From NCBI GenBank assembly GCA_902563575.1, contig CACEXV010000002.1, positions 1 through 64,000 of the forward strand: a DNA stretch of 64,000 nucleotides, read 5' to 3'. Source of the DNA: an uncultured Pelagibacteraceae bacterium. GTDB taxonomy: Bacteria; Pseudomonadota; Alphaproteobacteria; Pelagibacterales; Pelagibacteraceae. A program made the translations under genes and the position numbers. The first letter of the stretch is position 1, and the number at the start of each line of letters is the position of its first letter. Below, piece after piece: positions 34,838-49,651 of this stretch. The notes under the pieces were generated by a model. The model saw nothing but the letters and a program-made list of their open reading frames with translations, had not been told where the DNA came from and did not search any database.

Positions 34838-36622
34838 TTATTCCCCATTTATCTGACTTTTAAGCTTAACCAGCTCAGAGTATGCATTTTCATCGAAATT
34901 TTCTAATAATTTTTTTTCAAACGACTCAATTTTTTTTTGCTGAAATTCTTTATTATAATCTGAAATCAGCTCGTCAATTATATTGATTATTTCCTGATCA
35001 TTTTTTTTATTGGTTATTAGCCTTACATTAGAATTTGAGTATATATCTTCTATTAATTTTTTATGAGATATACTGAATTTTTCTATTATAATTTCTTTTG
35101 AGCAATTATCAGAAAGTATCAATTTAACTATTTCATTTTTAAAACCCTCGTTATCTTTATTTGAAAAACTAATTTTGCTAATATCTTCAATTCTAGCATG
35201 AGATAACTTGTTAAACTCAATTAACATAAATAAGATGGATAATTCTTTTATTTCTAAATTGTTAAGATTATTTTTTCTTTCTAGAATTTGTTTAGTTTCC
35301 TTTAAGATCTTTTCTTGCTTAAAATTGAAAATTTTTTTTGATCTTTTTAAATTTTGATTTGGTGTAAGTGTCCTGAGTTTATCTAAATAATCCTCGGTTA
35401 TATATTTTTTCAAAGTTTGGTCTTTAATGTTGTTGCTTAAATTTTTTATATACTTTTCAAATCTTGAAATTTCATAAGGATCGGAAAAGTTCAATTTTTC
35501 TAAACATTTATTCCATACATAATCTTTTATATCTATTTTGTTTTTTATTAATTTCAAAAATTCTTCTCTTCCATTTTTTTTAATAAAATCGTCTGGATCA
35601 GTGGATACTGGCAATGAAGCGAAATAGATATTTTTATTTTCAGAAATATATGGAAAAATATTTTCAGCAATTCTTAGAGAGGCTTTTTGTCCACTTACGT
35701 CACCGTCTAATGATATTATTGGATTTGAAAAAAACCTCCATACAAGTTCAACTTGATTTTCGGTAAAAGCTGTACCAGAATTAGCAATGACATTCTTAAT
35801 GTTATTTTCATACAGGCTTATAACATCCATGTAGCCTTCTACTACAATTACCTCATCCCTTTTGACTCTAAAATTTCTAGCTCTATCAAGATTAAATAAT
35901 ATTTTACCCTTTTTATAAAATTCTGTCTCTGGAGAATTTATATACTTTGCTATTTTATCACCTGAAATGATTCTTCCTCCAAATGCGATTGGGTCGTTAG
36001 TCAAATTATTTATAGGAAAAATTATTCTTGAATGAAATCTATTTACAATCTTATTGCTCTTTTCACTTTTATAAAATAAACCTGTCAAATCAATTTCTTC
36101 ATCATTATATTTTTTTTTAAGTATTTCATAAAAATTTTCATTTCGATCAACATAACCAATTTTAAAATCCTTTAGGGTGTTTTTTGTCACTCCTCTTTTT
36201 TCTAAATAAAGCAAAACATTTTTATGTTCGCTCGAAAATAGCTTTTCATGAAAATAGTTTTGAAAATCTTGATAAATATTTTTATACACTTGATATCTTT
36301 TCTCTTTTTTTTCATCGAATTTAGAAAATTTGTACTCTTGCATCCCTGCCTCTGAGGCAAGATGTTTTACTACTTCACCAAATCTCATAGATTTTGTTTT
36401 CATTAAGAAATCAAAAATATTTCCATGCTCCCCGGTGCTAAAGCAATGATAGAAACCTTTTTCATCACTTACGGTAAATGATGGTGTTTTTTCGTTTTTG
36501 AATGGAGATAACCCTATGAATTCTTTTCCTCTTTTTTTTAGGTTTACTGTTTTTGCCACAACAGACGAAACCTTTAGTCTTAATTTTATTTCCTCTAAAT
36601 ATTCTTTGGGATACTTCATCAT
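34838..36622 (-). CDS. dnaG: DNA primase
   Basis: [70 protein letters not shown]. Confidence 0.96.
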   Translation of the reverse strand: MMKYPKEYLEEIKLRLKVSSVVAKTVNLKKRGKEFIGLSPFKNEKTPSFTVSDEKGFYHCFSTGEHGNIFDFLMKTKSMRFGEVVKHLASEAGMQEYKFSKFDEKKEKRYQVYKNIYQDFQNYFHEKLFSSEHKNVLLYLEKRGVTKNTLKDFKIGYVDRNENFYEILKKKYNDEEIDLTGLFYKSEKSNKIVNRFHSRIIFPINNLTNDPIAFGGRIISGDKIAKYINSPETEFYKKGKILFNLDRARNFRVKRDEVIVVEGYMDVISLYENNIKNVIANSGTAFTENQVELVWRFFSNPIISLDGDVSGQKASLRIAENIFPYISENKNIYFASLPVSTDPDDFIKKNGREEFLKLIKNKIDIKDYVWNKCLEKLNFSDPYEISRFEKYIKNLSNNIKDQTLKKYITEDYLDKLRTLTPNQNLKRSKKIFNFKQEKILKETKQILERKNNLNNLEIKELSILFMLIEFNKLSHARIEDISKISFSNKDNEGFKNEIVKLILSDNCSKEIIIEKFSISHKKLIEDIYSNSNVRLITNKKNDQEIINIIDELISDYNKEFQQKKIESFEKKLLENFDENAYSELVKLKSQINGE

Positions 36623-37071
36623 TTTAACAACTCTTTAATAATTTTACTTACTTTCGAAAAATCCAGATTATCACCATGAGATTTTTTTAATGCTCCCATT
36701 ATTTTACCCATATCTTTCATAGATTGAGCGTTTAATTGCTTGATAAGTGTTTCGCATATTTCTTTTGTCTGGGCTTCATCTAGTTGTTTTGGTAAAAATT
36801 CGTTAATGATTTTGATTTCTTTCATCTCTTTGTCGTAGAGATCTTTTCTTCCAGCTTTTTGATATGCCTCACATGAGTCGTTCCTTTGCTTAACCATTTT
36901 CTTAAGTATAGACTTAACATCATTATCTTTTAGGCTTTTCTCTTTGATTTTATTAGCTATTTTTAAATCTTTAATTGCCGATATTATAAGTCTCAAGGTA
37001 GGATAAACTTCTTTATCTTTATTTTTAAGGCTTAGAGACAGCTTTTCTTCTATTTTTTTTTCGAGAGACAT
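36619..37071 (-). CDS. yqeY: GatB/YqeY domain protein
   Basis: RLIISAIKDLKIA, VKQRNDSCEAYQKAGRKDLYDKEMKEIKIINEFLPKQL, KDMGKIMGALK. Confidence 0.92.
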   Translation of the reverse strand: MSLEKKIEEKLSLSLKNKDKEVYPTLRLIISAIKDLKIANKIKEKSLKDNDVKSILKKMVKQRNDSCEAYQKAGRKDLYDKEMKEIKIINEFLPKQLDEAQTKEICETLIKQLNAQSMKDMGKIMGALKKSHGDNLDFSKVSKIIKELLK

Positions 37072-37120
37072 AATGCAGTTACTTTAATCACAAATTATAT
37101 TTAAAATAAAAAGATCTTTC

Positions 37121-37149
37121 TTGACGATTTTTAAAGTTTTTCATATGTT
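37121..37149 (+). promoter_or_regulatory. Candidate carAB promoter (TTGACG-N17-TATGTT)
   Basis: TTGACG at 37121-37126 and TATGTT at 37144-37149 upstream of carA. Confidence 0.5.
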
Positions 37150-37191
37150 TCGCAAAATCATGTTTATAAGTTTTTTACTTTAACTCATGAG

Positions 37192-38385
37192 TTGTATTTG
37201 AAACATTTTGATCAAAATATATACTCACAAAACAATCTTAAAAAGATCAATGGTACTGCTATTTTAGTTCTAGAGAACGGGAAATTTTATAAAGGTTTTG
37301 GTTTAGGGCACGAAGGTTCCGCAACTGGAGAAGTCTGTTTCAATACTTCTATTACTGGCTACCAAGAAATTATTTCAGATCCATCATATGCGGAACAAAT
37401 AATTAATTTTACTTTTCCTCACGTTGGTAACGTAGGAACAAATATTGAGGATCATGAGTCTGATAAAGTTTGGACAAAAGGTATAATTCTAAATACTGAA
37501 ATTACTGATCCCTCTAATTATCGTTCACTTAAACATCTCGATTTGTGGTTAAAAAAAAATAAGATAGTTGGGATTACAGGTATAGATACTAGAAATTTAA
37601 CCAATTTCATAAGGGATAAAGGAGCGCCTAAGGGCACTATATCTTTTTTAAAAAGTGGAGAATTTAATATAAAAAAGATGATAAGTGTTACTAAAAAATG
37701 GAGTGGTTTAAAAAATCTTGATTTAGCTAAAAAGGTTTCAACAAAAAAAAATTATGTGTGGAAAGATTTTAAAACTTGGAAAAAAGGAGAAGGTTTTACA
37801 AAAAATATAAAGAGGTCTTTACATGTTGTAGCTATTGACTACGGAATTAAAAAAAATATTTTAAGATATTTTTCAGATTTTAATTGTAAAGTTACGATTG
37901 TTTCTTGCAAAACAAGTGCTAATGATATTTTAAAGTTAAAACCAAATGGTATTTTTTTATCTAATGGCCCGGGTGACCCTGCGGCTACCGGAAAATACGC
38001 TATTCCAATTATAAAAAGTTTTATAAAAGTTAATCTACCAATATTTGGAATTTGCCTAGGTCATCAATTGCTAGGTTTGGCTTTAGGTGCGAAAACTAAA
38101 AAGATGAGTTTAGGACATAGAGGTGCTAATCACCCCGTTAAAAATTTAATAAAAGGAAACGTTGAGATAACTAGTCAAAATCATGGATTTGAAATAGTAA
38201 AAAAAAATTTACCAAAAAATATTCAAATTACCCATCAGTCTCTTTTTGATAAAAGTATAGAAGGTATCAAACTTAAATCTAAACCAATTTTTTCTGTGCA
38301 ATACCATCCTGAATCGAATCCAGGGCCTCAAGATAGTGTCTATTTATTTGATGAGTTTATTAAAAGTATGAAAAAAAATGCCTAA
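37192..38385 (+). CDS. carA: Carbamoyl-phosphate synthase small subunit (TTG start as given; start uncertain)
   Basis: [64 protein letters not shown]. Confidence 0.95.
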   Translation: MYLKHFDQNIYSQNNLKKINGTAILVLENGKFYKGFGLGHEGSATGEVCFNTSITGYQEIISDPSYAEQIINFTFPHVGNVGTNIEDHESDKVWTKGIILNTEITDPSNYRSLKHLDLWLKKNKIVGITGIDTRNLTNFIRDKGAPKGTISFLKSGEFNIKKMISVTKKWSGLKNLDLAKKVSTKKNYVWKDFKTWKKGEGFTKNIKRSLHVVAIDYGIKKNILRYFSDFNCKVTIVSCKTSANDILKLKPNGIFLSNGPGDPAATGKYAIPIIKSFIKVNLPIFGICLGHQLLGLALGAKTKKMSLGHRGANHPVKNLIKGNVEITSQNHGFEIVKKNLPKNIQITHQSLFDKSIEGIKLKSKPIFSVQYHPESNPGPQDSVYLFDEFIKSMKKNA

Positions 38386-41300
38386 AAGAAAAGATATTAA
38401 AAAAATTTTAGTTGTTGGCGCTGGTCCAATTGTTATTGGTCAAGCATGTGAATTTGATTATTCTGGTACACAAGCTTGCAAAGCTTTAAAAGATGAAGGG
38501 TATAAAGTGATTTTAATTAATTCTAATCCAGCAACGATTATGACAGATCCTAACGTTGCTGATAAAACTTATATCGAACCTATAACACTGGAAGTTCTTG
38601 AGAAAATTCTTATCAAAGAAAAACCTGATGCTATTTTACCAACAATGGGAGGGCAAACCGCTTTAAATTTGGCAATGGAGGCAGAGAAAAAAGGGATACT
38701 CAAAAAATATAAAATTGAATTAATAGGTGCAAACTCAAAAGCAATTTCAAATGCTGAAGATAGGAAAAAGTTTAGGAAAAATATGCTTCAAATTGGTTTG
38801 GATTTACCAAAATCAAAAATAGTAAATAATTTTAATCAGGCTAGAAAAGTTTTAAAACAAATTGGATTACCTGCAATTATAAGGCCAGCATTTACTTTAG
38901 GTGGCCTTGGAGGTGGAATAGCTAAAAACAAAAAAGAATTTTTCAAAATAGTAAAAGAAGGTCTGAATGAGTCACCTGTAAGTCAGATTTTGGTTGAAGA
39001 GTGTTTGCAGGGTTGGAAAGAGTTTGAAATGGAAGTGGTGCGGGACAAAAAAGACAATTGTATAATAATTTGCTCAATTGAAAATTTAGATCCGATGGGA
39101 ATTCACACAGGAGACTCAGTCACTATTGCTCCTGCACTAACATTGACTGACAAAGAATATCAAGTAATGAGAAACGCATCGATAGCTTGTTTAAGAAAAA
39201 TTGGTGTAGAAACTGGGGGGTCAAATGTTCAATTTGCCATAAATCCTAAAAATGGAAGAATGGTAATTATTGAAATGAACCCAAGAGTTTCGAGATCTTC
39301 GGCTTTGGCGTCAAAAGCTACTGGTTTTCCTATTGCAAAAGTAGCTGCAAAATTAGCAATTGGATATACTCTTGATGAATTAAAAAATGAGATAACAAAA
39401 GTTACCCCCGCCTCCTTTGAGCCAACGATTGATTATGTTGTAACTAAAATTCCCAGATTTACTTTTGAAAAATTTTCAGCTTCAGCTGCGATTTTAGGCA
39501 CTTCTATGAAATCTGTTGGTGAAGCAATGGCTATAGGTAGGAATTTTAAAGAATCATTACAAAAAGCTTTGGTTTCTCTTGAAACAGGTTTTTCAGGCTT
39601 GGATCAAATATTTAACTTAAATGTTAAACAGATTGAAAAGAAACTTAAAGAGAATATCCCAAATAAAATTTTACTAGTTGGAGAGGCATTTAGGAAGAAA
39701 ATTAAATTAACTAAAATTCACAAACTTTCGAAAATTGATCCTTGGTTTTTAAATCAGATAAAAGAAATTATTGAAACCGAAGCAAAAATTAAGAGAAACG
39801 GTTTACCTAGAACTTTCAATGGATTAAATTATATAAAATCTATAGGTTTTTCGGATAAAAAATTATCAGAACTTACAGGTACTTCTGAGAAATTAATTAG
39901 GAAGAGAAGAGTTGATTTAAAAGTTTTACCCGTTTACAAAAAAGTAGACACTTGTGCTGCCGAATTTAAATCCTTTACTCCCTATATGTACTCAACCTAT
40001 CAAAGAAGTTTTTCCCTGAAATCTGAATGTGAAGCTAATCCTTCAGGGAGAAAAAAAATTATTATTCTTGGTGGAGGACCAAATAGGATTGGTCAGGGTA
40101 TAGAGTTTGATTACTGTTGCTGTCAAGCCAGTTTTGCTCTCAAAGAAGCTAAGTATGAAACTATAATGGTTAATTGCAATCCAGAGACAGTTTCAACGGA
40201 TTACGATACAAGTGATAGATTATATTTTGAGCCTTTAATCGGTGAATATGTTTTTAATATTATTAATAGGGAAAAGTCTAAAGGTGTTTTAAAAGGAGTT
40301 ATCACTCAATTTGGTGGACAAACTCCAATTAAACTCGCAAAATTTTTACACGATAATAAAATTCCAATATTAGGAACTCAGTATTCATCAATTGACCTTG
40401 CGGAAGATAGAGATAGATTTAGAAAACTTTTGAATAGATTAAATTTAAAGCAAGCTGACAGCGGCATCGCAAAAACATTTCCTCAAGCTATTAAAATCGC
40501 AGAGAAAATTGGTTTACCTTTAATGGTTAGACCATCATATGTATTGGGTGGAAGAGCCATGGAAATAGTTTACGAAAAAAGACAGCTTAAAGAATTTGTA
40601 AAGGAAGCATTTAAGGTGGCAGAAAAAAATCCAATTCTCATTGATAAATTTATCGATAACGCAATGGAAGTAGATGTTGATGCAATATCAGATGGTAAAA
40701 ATGTTTTCGTAGCTGGTATTATGCAACATATTGAAGAAGCTGGGATACATTCAGGTGACTCGGCATGTAGTTTACCGCCTGTATCTATAAAACCTTTTTT
40801 ATTGAAAGAAATAGAAAATCAAACAAGAAAGTTGGCTTTGGCACTAAGAGTTAGAGGTTTTATGAACGTGCAATATGCTATCAAAAATGATTTGATTTAC
40901 GTGATAGAAGTTAATCCTAGAGCAAGTAGAACGGTCCCATTTGTATCAAAGGCAAAAAATTTACCTTTGGCCAAGATAGCCTCAAGAGTTATGGCTGGAG
41001 AAAAAATATCTAAATTTAATTTGAGAAGTAAAACAAAAAATATGTTTGCTGTGAAAGAGGCGGTCTTTCCATTCAATAAATTTCCTAACAGCGATCTTTT
41101 GCTTGGACCTGAAATGAAATCTACAGGTGAAGTTATGGGTTTTGATAGAAATTTTGGTATGGCATTTGCAAAAAGTCAGATTGCAGCCTCAAATTCATTA
41201 CCTAAAAAAGGTTTGGCTTTTATATCTTTAAAAAATAGTCATAAAGTAGAGGGAGTTCAATTGGCGAAACAATTAATAAAATTGAATTTCAAACTTTGTG

Positions 41301-41602
41301 GCACTGGAGGTACTGCAGATTTCATAAATCAGCACGGAATTGAATGTAAAAAAATAAACAAAGTGAACCAAGGATCTCCACATATTGTAGATGTGCTTAA
41401 TGCAAAAAAAATTGCTTTGGTGATTAATACAGGAGGCGGAAATAGTGAAAATCAACTCAGTGATGCCGTAGCTTTGAGAAGGGCTACTCTGGCGAACAAA
41501 GTTCCTTATTGTACTAACATGTCAACCGCAAAAGTTTGTTTGGAAGGAATAAAGTCTTTAAAATTTAAAACTATAAATGTTACTTCGCTACAAGATATTT
41601 AA
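38378..41602 (+). CDS. carB: Carbamoyl-phosphate synthase large subunit
   Basis: [66 protein letters not shown]-grasp repeats. Confidence 0.98.
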   Translation: MPKRKDIKKILVVGAGPIVIGQACEFDYSGTQACKALKDEGYKVILINSNPATIMTDPNVADKTYIEPITLEVLEKILIKEKPDAILPTMGGQTALNLAMEAEKKGILKKYKIELIGANSKAISNAEDRKKFRKNMLQIGLDLPKSKIVNNFNQARKVLKQIGLPAIIRPAFTLGGLGGGIAKNKKEFFKIVKEGLNESPVSQILVEECLQGWKEFEMEVVRDKKDNCIIICSIENLDPMGIHTGDSVTIAPALTLTDKEYQVMRNASIACLRKIGVETGGSNVQFAINPKNGRMVIIEMNPRVSRSSALASKATGFPIAKVAAKLAIGYTLDELKNEITKVTPASFEPTIDYVVTKIPRFTFEKFSASAAILGTSMKSVGEAMAIGRNFKESLQKALVSLETGFSGLDQIFNLNVKQIEKKLKENIPNKILLVGEAFRKKIKLTKIHKLSKIDPWFLNQIKEIIETEAKIKRNGLPRTFNGLNYIKSIGFSDKKLSELTGTSEKLIRKRRVDLKVLPVYKKVDTCAAEFKSFTPYMYSTYQRSFSLKSECEANPSGRKKIIILGGGPNRIGQGIEFDYCCCQASFALKEAKYETIMVNCNPETVSTDYDTSDRLYFEPLIGEYVFNIINREKSKGVLKGVITQFGGQTPIKLAKFLHDNKIPILGTQYSSIDLAEDRDRFRKLLNRLNLKQADSGIAKTFPQAIKIAEKIGLPLMVRPSYVLGGRAMEIVYEKRQLKEFVKEAFKVAEKNPILIDKFIDNAMEVDVDAISDGKNVFVAGIMQHIEEAGIHSGDSACSLPPVSIKPFLLKEIENQTRKLALALRVRGFMNVQYAIKNDLIYVIEVNPRASRTVPFVSKAKNLPLAKIASRVMAGEKISKFNLRSKTKNMFAVKEAVFPFNKFPNSDLLLGPEMKSTGEVMGFDRNFGMAFAKSQIAASNSLPKKGLAFISLKNSHKVEGVQLAKQLIKLNFKLCGTGGTADFINQHGIECKKINKVNQGSPHIVDVLNAKKIALVINTGGGNSENQLSDAVALRRATLANKVPYCTNMSTAKVCLEGIKSLKFKTINVTSLQDI

Positions 41603-42264
41603 TTATTAACTTTCCAATCAGTCTTGAAAGTTACATAATTAATTTGAATACATCTTCTCTCTTTTTTAATCTCCTTTTTCTCCATCCCATGCCATGTGTT
41701 TGGTCCACTAGTGAAAAAGTATCCATAGTTGTGTTTGTAAGGAACTGTTTTTACCTTTTTTAATTTTTCGTCATAAAAATCTGTCCCTAAGTTTTCTGAC
41801 TCATTATGTAAATTTACAAAAACAATTGAAGACATTAATTTTTCCTCAATATCGCAATGAGGTTTTAACCAAAAACCTTCTCTATCACAAATTACTTCAA
41901 GTCTAACAAAAGAGTTACTTAGGTCTTTTCCTATCAATGATCCTATTTTTTTATAAACCTCTGGCGATCTCAATTCGTCAATAAATTTTGTTAAATTGGG
42001 AAATTGATTAGAGTTTTTTTTAGTTACATAACATCTTAGTTTTTTTGCTTTACCACCATCTTTAATTCCTGCACGAAAATTTCCCTCACCTCCGTCCAAA
42101 GCCCTCGTGCCATCATAATCAAGATTTTCTTTTCTTGGGTCAGCTATTTCAGCATTACAAATCTCATTGATAGCTTTTTGTGTTAACGGCTGATTTATCT
42201 CAAAATGCTTAAAAGGATCTTTAAATAATTTTGTTCTAGTTTCTAATGACTTAAATAATTCCAT
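41599..42264 (-). CDS. 2OG-Fe(II) oxygenase-like protein
   Basis: HxD-like [20 protein letters not shown], distal TWHGME, and downstream [12 protein letters not shown] (double-stranded beta-helix pattern). Confidence 0.72.
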   Translation of the reverse strand: MELFKSLETRTKLFKDPFKHFEINQPLTQKAINEICNAEIADPRKENLDYDGTRALDGGEGNFRAGIKDGGKAKKLRCYVTKKNSNQFPNLTKFIDELRSPEVYKKIGSLIGKDLSNSFVRLEVICDREGFWLKPHCDIEEKLMSSIVFVNLHNESENLGTDFYDEKLKKVKTVPYKHNYGYFFTSGPNTWHGMEKKEIKKERRCIQINYVTFKTDWKVNN

Positions 42265-43201
42265 TTTTTTTTATTCTTTCATTTATAATGGGCGATATTC
42301 TATTTACCTCGTCTAATTTATCATAAGACCACAAATCAATTTTATCTGTCAAATCTTTTATAATATTTAATTGTTTAAATTGGGAAAAAAATTTTTGAAA
42401 TCTTAAATTATTTTTGTTTGTATTCATCTGAGCAACATATATTGGTTTTCCAGTAATAGCAGCCTCGGATATCATGGACGTAGAGTCGCAAGTCACAACG
42501 ATATAGTCTGAAATAGATAGAGCAGACAAATACGCTTTTTTGTCCACCTCTTTTATAACTTTGTGATCATGTCCAAACGAATTATATGCTTTTTTTACGA
42601 TATCGAAGGGTGTTCTATATGATGGTACGATAACTAATTTATATTTATCTCTGGTAAATATAGTTTTCATTCGATTGAATAAAAAAGTAATTTCTTTATC
42701 TGAAAAAGAATAATATTTATTTGGCCCTCCGAGAATAAAAGCAACTATTTTTTTATCTTCTTTTTCAATTTTTAAATAGTTTTTTTCTTTTAATATTTGT
42801 TTATCTGTAAGATAATGTATTGCTCCAATTGTTTTGATAACATTTTTTCCTTCTAAACTATCATGTTCAGGGCATATGATTAGATCGAATTTGTCTATTG
42901 AAACTTTTGGATCCTGTATATGAATAGTAAAGATCTTATCTTTGTATTGTTTCTTTAAAGCTATTGATGGTATAACGCTTTTTCTCCCACATGAAATGAC
43001 TACTTTCGAATCAAAAATAAAATTAGTTTCAAGTACACTCAAAGTAGCTGGTGTTAAAAAAGGTGGTATAAGCTCCCAAAATTTTTTCAATTTAATTTCT
43101 TGGTTTTTATAGTTTAAATTCAAAGCTTTTGCTAAGCCCTCTACTTGACTGATCATACCATGCATACCTTGCGTTAAAAGGAGTGCTTTTAATTTTGACA
43201 T
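42251..43201 (-). CDS. ELM1 (mitochondrial fission) family GT-B-like protein
   Basis: LLLTQGMHGMISQVEGLAKAL, PSIALKKQYKDKIFTIHIQDPK, FDLIICPEHD, FILGGPNKYYSF, VTCDSTSMISEAAITGKPIYV. Confidence 0.8.
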   Translation of the reverse strand: MSKLKALLLTQGMHGMISQVEGLAKALNLNYKNQEIKLKKFWELIPPFLTPATLSVLETNFIFDSKVVISCGRKSVIPSIALKKQYKDKIFTIHIQDPKVSIDKFDLIICPEHDSLEGKNVIKTIGAIHYLTDKQILKEKNYLKIEKEDKKIVAFILGGPNKYYSFSDKEITFLFNRMKTIFTRDKYKLVIVPSYRTPFDIVKKAYNSFGHDHKVIKEVDKKAYLSALSISDYIVVTCDSTSMISEAAITGKPIYVAQMNTNKNNLRFQKFFSQFKQLNIIKDLTDKIDLWSYDKLDEVNRISPIINERIKKNGII

Positions 43202-43225
43202 TTGTTACTATATACCTTCATTAGA

Positions 43226-44173
43226 ATGAATAATAAATCAAGTAAACATACAAAAGTGTTAATTCTTGGGTCAGGACCTGCCGGATATACGGCAGCAATT
43301 TATGCTGCTAGAGCGCTATTAAAGCCTATATTGGTTTTTGGCTCTGAGCCAGGCGGTCAATTAACAACAACAACTGATGTTGAGAACTTTCCGGGTTTTT
43401 CAAAAGTTATACAAGGTCCATGGTTAATGGAGGAAATGAAAGGTCAAGCTAAGGCTGTTGGCACTGAAATGATACAAGATCATATTAGTAAAGTTGACTT
43501 ATCTGGTAGGCCTTTCACTGCACACGGCGATAGCGGTCAAATTTACACTGCTGATAGTGTTATAATTTCAACTGGTGCTCAAGCTAGATGGTTAAATTTA
43601 GACTCTGAAAAAAAATTCAGAGGTTTTGGCGTATCTGCTTGTGCAACATGTGATGGATTTTTTTTTAAAGACAAAGAGGTTGCTGTGGTTGGCGGGGGTA
43701 ACGCTGCTGTTGAAGAAGCAATGTTCTTAACAAAATTTGCATCTAAAGTAAAATTAATACATAGGCGAGACTCTTTGAGAGCAGAAAAAATGCTACAAGA
43801 AAAACTCAAGGCGAATAAAAAAGTTGAAATAATATGGGATAGTGTTGTCCATGAGGTTTTGGGATCAGTGGAGCCAAAGGGAGTTAACGGATTAAAAATA
43901 AAAAATGTTAAGGACAATAAAATTTCTGAGCTAAAGTTAGATGGACTTTTCGTTGCAATAGGACACGACCCTGCTACATCTTTGTTCAAAAATCAATTAA
44001 AGATGGATAAAGAAGGATATTTAATAACAAAACCCGACTCCACAGAAACGAACATTCCAGGCGTATTTGCAGCTGGAGACGTTAAAGATAAAATTTTTAG
44101 ACAGGCAGTAACTGCTGCCGGTATGGGATGTATGGCGGCATTGGAAGCTGAAAAACATTTATCACACAAATAA
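43226..44173 (+). CDS. trxB: Thioredoxin reductase
   Basis: LGSGPAGYTAAIYAARA, CATCDGFFFKDKEVAVVGGGNAAVEEA, GVFAAGDVKDKIFRQAVTAAGMGCMAA. Confidence 0.97.
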   Translation: MNNKSSKHTKVLILGSGPAGYTAAIYAARALLKPILVFGSEPGGQLTTTTDVENFPGFSKVIQGPWLMEEMKGQAKAVGTEMIQDHISKVDLSGRPFTAHGDSGQIYTADSVIISTGAQARWLNLDSEKKFRGFGVSACATCDGFFFKDKEVAVVGGGNAAVEEAMFLTKFASKVKLIHRRDSLRAEKMLQEKLKANKKVEIIWDSVVHEVLGSVEPKGVNGLKIKNVKDNKISELKLDGLFVAIGHDPATSLFKNQLKMDKEGYLITKPDSTETNIPGVFAAGDVKDKIFRQAVTAAGMGCMAALEAEKHLSHK

Positions 44174-44174
44174 A

Positions 44175-46315
<2,141 letters not shown>

Positions 46316-46350
46316 TTATAATATCTTATTTAAATTATTAATAACATAAA

Positions 46351-48522
46351 ATGAGTAATTCGTATCAAGAAAAATTTAATGAACTGGAGAGTGGATCTGC
46401 AGCAATCAAGAAAAAACTTGAGGGTGGTATTAAATTTAAAATTAAAAGTAATTTTCAACCTAGCGGTGATCAACCTGAAGCAATAAAAAAAATAATAAAA
46501 AATTTAAAGGGAGAAAAGCAAGAACAAGTTTTATTGGGAGTTACTGGTTCAGGCAAAACTTTCACAATGGCTAAAGTAATCGAAAGTGTTAATAGACCTG
46601 CTCTGGTTTTAGCTCCGAATAAAACTTTAGCAGCTCAACTTTATGGAGAAATGAAAAGTTTTTTCCCAAACAACGCAGTGGAATATTTTGTCTCTTACTA
46701 TGATTATTATACCCCTGAGGCATATGTGCCTAGATCAGATACTTATATTGAAAAAGAAGCATCTATTAATGAACAAATTGATAGAATGAGACATTCAGCA
46801 ACTCGTTCTTTGTTAGAAAGAGACGATGTAATCATTGTTGCAAGTGTTTCTTGTATTTATGGTTTAGGTTCAGTTGAAGCATACTCTAAAATGACAATCA
46901 CCCTTAAAAAAAATTATGAGTACGACAGAGATCAATTAATAAGAGCTTTTATCAATTTGCAATATAAAAGAAATGATCAAAACTTTTTTAGAGGGACATT
47001 TAGAGTTAGAGGCGAGAATTTAGAAATCTTTCCATCTCATCTTGAAGATAGAGCATGGAGATTAAGTTTAAATTTCAATAAATTAGAAAAAATTGAAGAG
47101 TTTGATCCTTTAACAGGTGATAAAACAAATGATTACTCAATAATTAAAATATACGCAAATAGTCATTACATCACTCCTAAACCAACTATCGACCAGGCGA
47201 TCAAAGAAATTAAAAGTGAACTAGAGGTAACTTTAAAAAAACACGAAGAAAATAACAAATTGCTTGAAGCACAAAGATTGAGGGAAAGAACGAAGTTTGA
47301 TTTAGAAATGATAGAGGCTACAGGTACGTGTGCAGGTATTGAAAACTATTCAAGGTTTTTATCTGGCAGAAAGGCCGGAGAGCCGCCGCCAACTTTGTTC
47401 GAATATTTTCCTGATAATACAATTATATTTGTCGATGAAAGTCACGTTACCGTTCCTCAGTTAAATGGGATGTATAAAGGAGACCGTACAAGAAAAAGTA
47501 CTTTGGCCGAATACGGCTTTAGGTTGCCATCTTGTATGGATAATAGACCTTTAAAATTTGAGGAATGGGATTTAATGAGAACACAAACTGTTTTTGTTTC
47601 TGCTACTCCTGGTCCGTGGGAGCTTAAACAAACAAAAAATGAGCATATAGATCAAATCATCAGGCCAACAGGTTTGATAGATCCACCTGTTGAAATTAGA
47701 CCAGCTAAAACGCAAGTTGATGATTTAATGCATGAAGCTAAAGAAATTGTAAAAAAAGGATACAGAATACTTGCAACCACACTAACAAAAAAAATGGCAG
47801 AGGACTTAACAGAATACCTTCACGAGAATGGTCTTAAAGTAAGATACATGCACTCAGATATAGACACTCTTGAAAGGATAGAAATTATAAGAGATTTAAG
47901 AATGGGAGTATTTGATATTCTTGTTGGAATAAATTTATTAAGAGAAGGACTAGATATACCTGAATGCGCTCTTGTAGCAATTCTAGATGCTGACAAAGAA
48001 GGGTTCTTAAGATCTGAAACGTCTTTAATACAAACAATTGGACGAGCTGCCCGTAATGTTGATGGCAAGGTAATCTTATATGCAGATAAAATTACCAAAA
48101 GTATTGATAAAGCTATAAAGGAAACTGAGAGAAGAAGAAATAAGCAGCTTGAGTATAACAAAAAAAATGGAATAACCGCTGAGTCGGTTAAAAAAGAAAT
48201 AAGCGATATATTAGAGTCGGTTTACGAGAAAGATTACGTAAAAATTAGTGAAGGTTCCAATGTAGGGGGAAATTTAAAGAAACATCTGAAAGCTCTAAAT
48301 AGAAAAATGAAAGAGGCTGCGTCTAATTTAGAATTCGAAGAAGCTGCAAAAATAAGGGATGAAATGAGAAAACTTGAAGCGAGTGAACTCGAAATAACTT
48401 TGAATCCAAAAATAACTCAATATAATTTAAAAAGTAAGGTTTATCCTAAGGGAAGATCAACTATGGGTATGCCTGGCACAAAGCCGAGAAAAGCGATTAA
48501 AAAATGGAAGCCAAAAAAATAA
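46351..48522 (+). CDS. uvrB: Excinuclease ABC subunit B
   Basis: [67 protein letters not shown]-terminal UVR domain. Confidence 0.98.
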   Translation: MSNSYQEKFNELESGSAAIKKKLEGGIKFKIKSNFQPSGDQPEAIKKIIKNLKGEKQEQVLLGVTGSGKTFTMAKVIESVNRPALVLAPNKTLAAQLYGEMKSFFPNNAVEYFVSYYDYYTPEAYVPRSDTYIEKEASINEQIDRMRHSATRSLLERDDVIIVASVSCIYGLGSVEAYSKMTITLKKNYEYDRDQLIRAFINLQYKRNDQNFFRGTFRVRGENLEIFPSHLEDRAWRLSLNFNKLEKIEEFDPLTGDKTNDYSIIKIYANSHYITPKPTIDQAIKEIKSELEVTLKKHEENNKLLEAQRLRERTKFDLEMIEATGTCAGIENYSRFLSGRKAGEPPPTLFEYFPDNTIIFVDESHVTVPQLNGMYKGDRTRKSTLAEYGFRLPSCMDNRPLKFEEWDLMRTQTVFVSATPGPWELKQTKNEHIDQIIRPTGLIDPPVEIRPAKTQVDDLMHEAKEIVKKGYRILATTLTKKMAEDLTEYLHENGLKVRYMHSDIDTLERIEIIRDLRMGVFDILVGINLLREGLDIPECALVAILDADKEGFLRSETSLIQTIGRAARNVDGKVILYADKITKSIDKAIKETERRRNKQLEYNKKNGITAESVKKEISDILESVYEKDYVKISEGSNVGGNLKKHLKALNRKMKEAASNLEFEEAAKIRDEMRKLEASELEITLNPKITQYNLKSKVYPKGRSTMGMPGTKPRKAIKKWKPKK

Positions 48523-49259
48523 TTATTACAGGTGGGGCTACTCGTATAGGTGCAGCAATAGCAAGAAGTATAGTTGGTTTTAATACTAAAATATCTATTC
48601 ATTTCAATAGATCTAAAAATAATGCCTCAAAACTAAAAAAAGAACTGGAAGATCTTGGTGCTGAAGTGCATCTGCTTAAAGCAGATCTTAGCAATTTCAA
48701 ACAAACACACAATTTAATCAAAAATGCTAATAAAAAAATGAAAGGGTTAGATTGTTTGATAAATAATGCCTCAATTTTTGAGAACGACAATTTAGATAAT
48801 TTCTCGAATAATTCATTTTTAAAACACTTAAATGTAAATTTGAGGGCTCCGGCTGTCTTGATTCAAGGTTTTAAAAAACTAGTTAAAAACAAAAACGGGT
48901 GTATTATAAATATTATTGACCAAAGAGTTGAAAAACTAACCCCCTTTTTTTTCTCCTACACTTTAAGTAAATCCTCATTGGTAACTTTAACAAAAACATC
49001 GGCCATGAAATTGGCTCCTAATATTAGAGTAAATGGTTTATCGCCCGGTCCTACATTGAAAAATAAAAGACAATCTGAGAGACATTTCAAAAAACAATGG
49101 AAATCTGTGCTTTTAAAAAAAAAGGTAGATTTAGAGGATATATGCAAAGGTGTAAAATTTCTTATTGAAAATCAAAGTATAACTGGAGAAATAATAAATA
49201 TTGATAGCGGACAAAGGCTTGCGTGGCAGACACCTGATATAATAAATACAAAAGAATGA
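48504..49259 (+). CDS. Short-chain dehydrogenase, pteridine reductase (FolM/PTR1)-like
   Basis: [58 protein letters not shown]; immediately upstream of folB. Confidence 0.82.
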   Translation: MEAKKIIITGGATRIGAAIARSIVGFNTKISIHFNRSKNNASKLKKELEDLGAEVHLLKADLSNFKQTHNLIKNANKKMKGLDCLINNASIFENDNLDNFSNNSFLKHLNVNLRAPAVLIQGFKKLVKNKNGCIINIIDQRVEKLTPFFFSYTLSKSSLVTLTKTSAMKLAPNIRVNGLSPGPTLKNKRQSERHFKKQWKSVLLKKKVDLEDICKGVKFLIENQSITGEIINIDSGQRLAWQTPDIINTKE

Positions 49260-49651
49260 AAATAATTAAATTTAAAAAAAAAGAAAAATTTAGATACAGA
49301 AGAAAGGTAATTATTAAAGATTTAATTTTAAATATATCTGTGGGTATACATATATTTGAAAAGAAAAAGAGACAAAGAGTAAAGTTTAATATTGAAATTA
49401 TGACTAATCCTCTTACACCTCCAAATAATAAAGATTTAAGTTCAATTCTAAATTATGAAGAAGTTGTTAATGATATAGAAAAACTTGTCAATTTAAAACA
49501 TTATGAACTATTAGAAGATTTAGCAGAAAATATTTTTGATATGATATTTAGAAATAAACTGGTTAAAAAAATAAAACTTAGAATAGATAAAATTGATATA
49601 ATTAAGAAAGTGGACTCCGTCGGAATTGAGGTTCAAAAGTCAAAAATATGA
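49256..49651 (+). CDS. folB: Dihydroneopterin aldolase-like
   Basis: [75 protein letters not shown]. Confidence 0.8.
   Translation: MKIIKFKKKEKFRYRRKVIIKDLILNISVGIHIFEKKKRQRVKFNIEIMTNPLTPPNNKDLSSILNYEEVVNDIEKLVNLKHYELLEDLAENIFDMIFRNKLVKKIKLRIDKIDIIKKVDSVGIEVQKSKI

Noticed and set aside
40010-40060. TCCCTGAA ... TTCAGGGA inverted repeat in carB
   Set aside because: Short arms with a loop over 20 nt inside conserved coding sequence; no independent support.
43579-43989. 136-aa antisense ORF opposite trxB
   Set aside because: Opposite strongly conserved TrxB motifs; serine/threonine-rich composition typical of a shadow frame.
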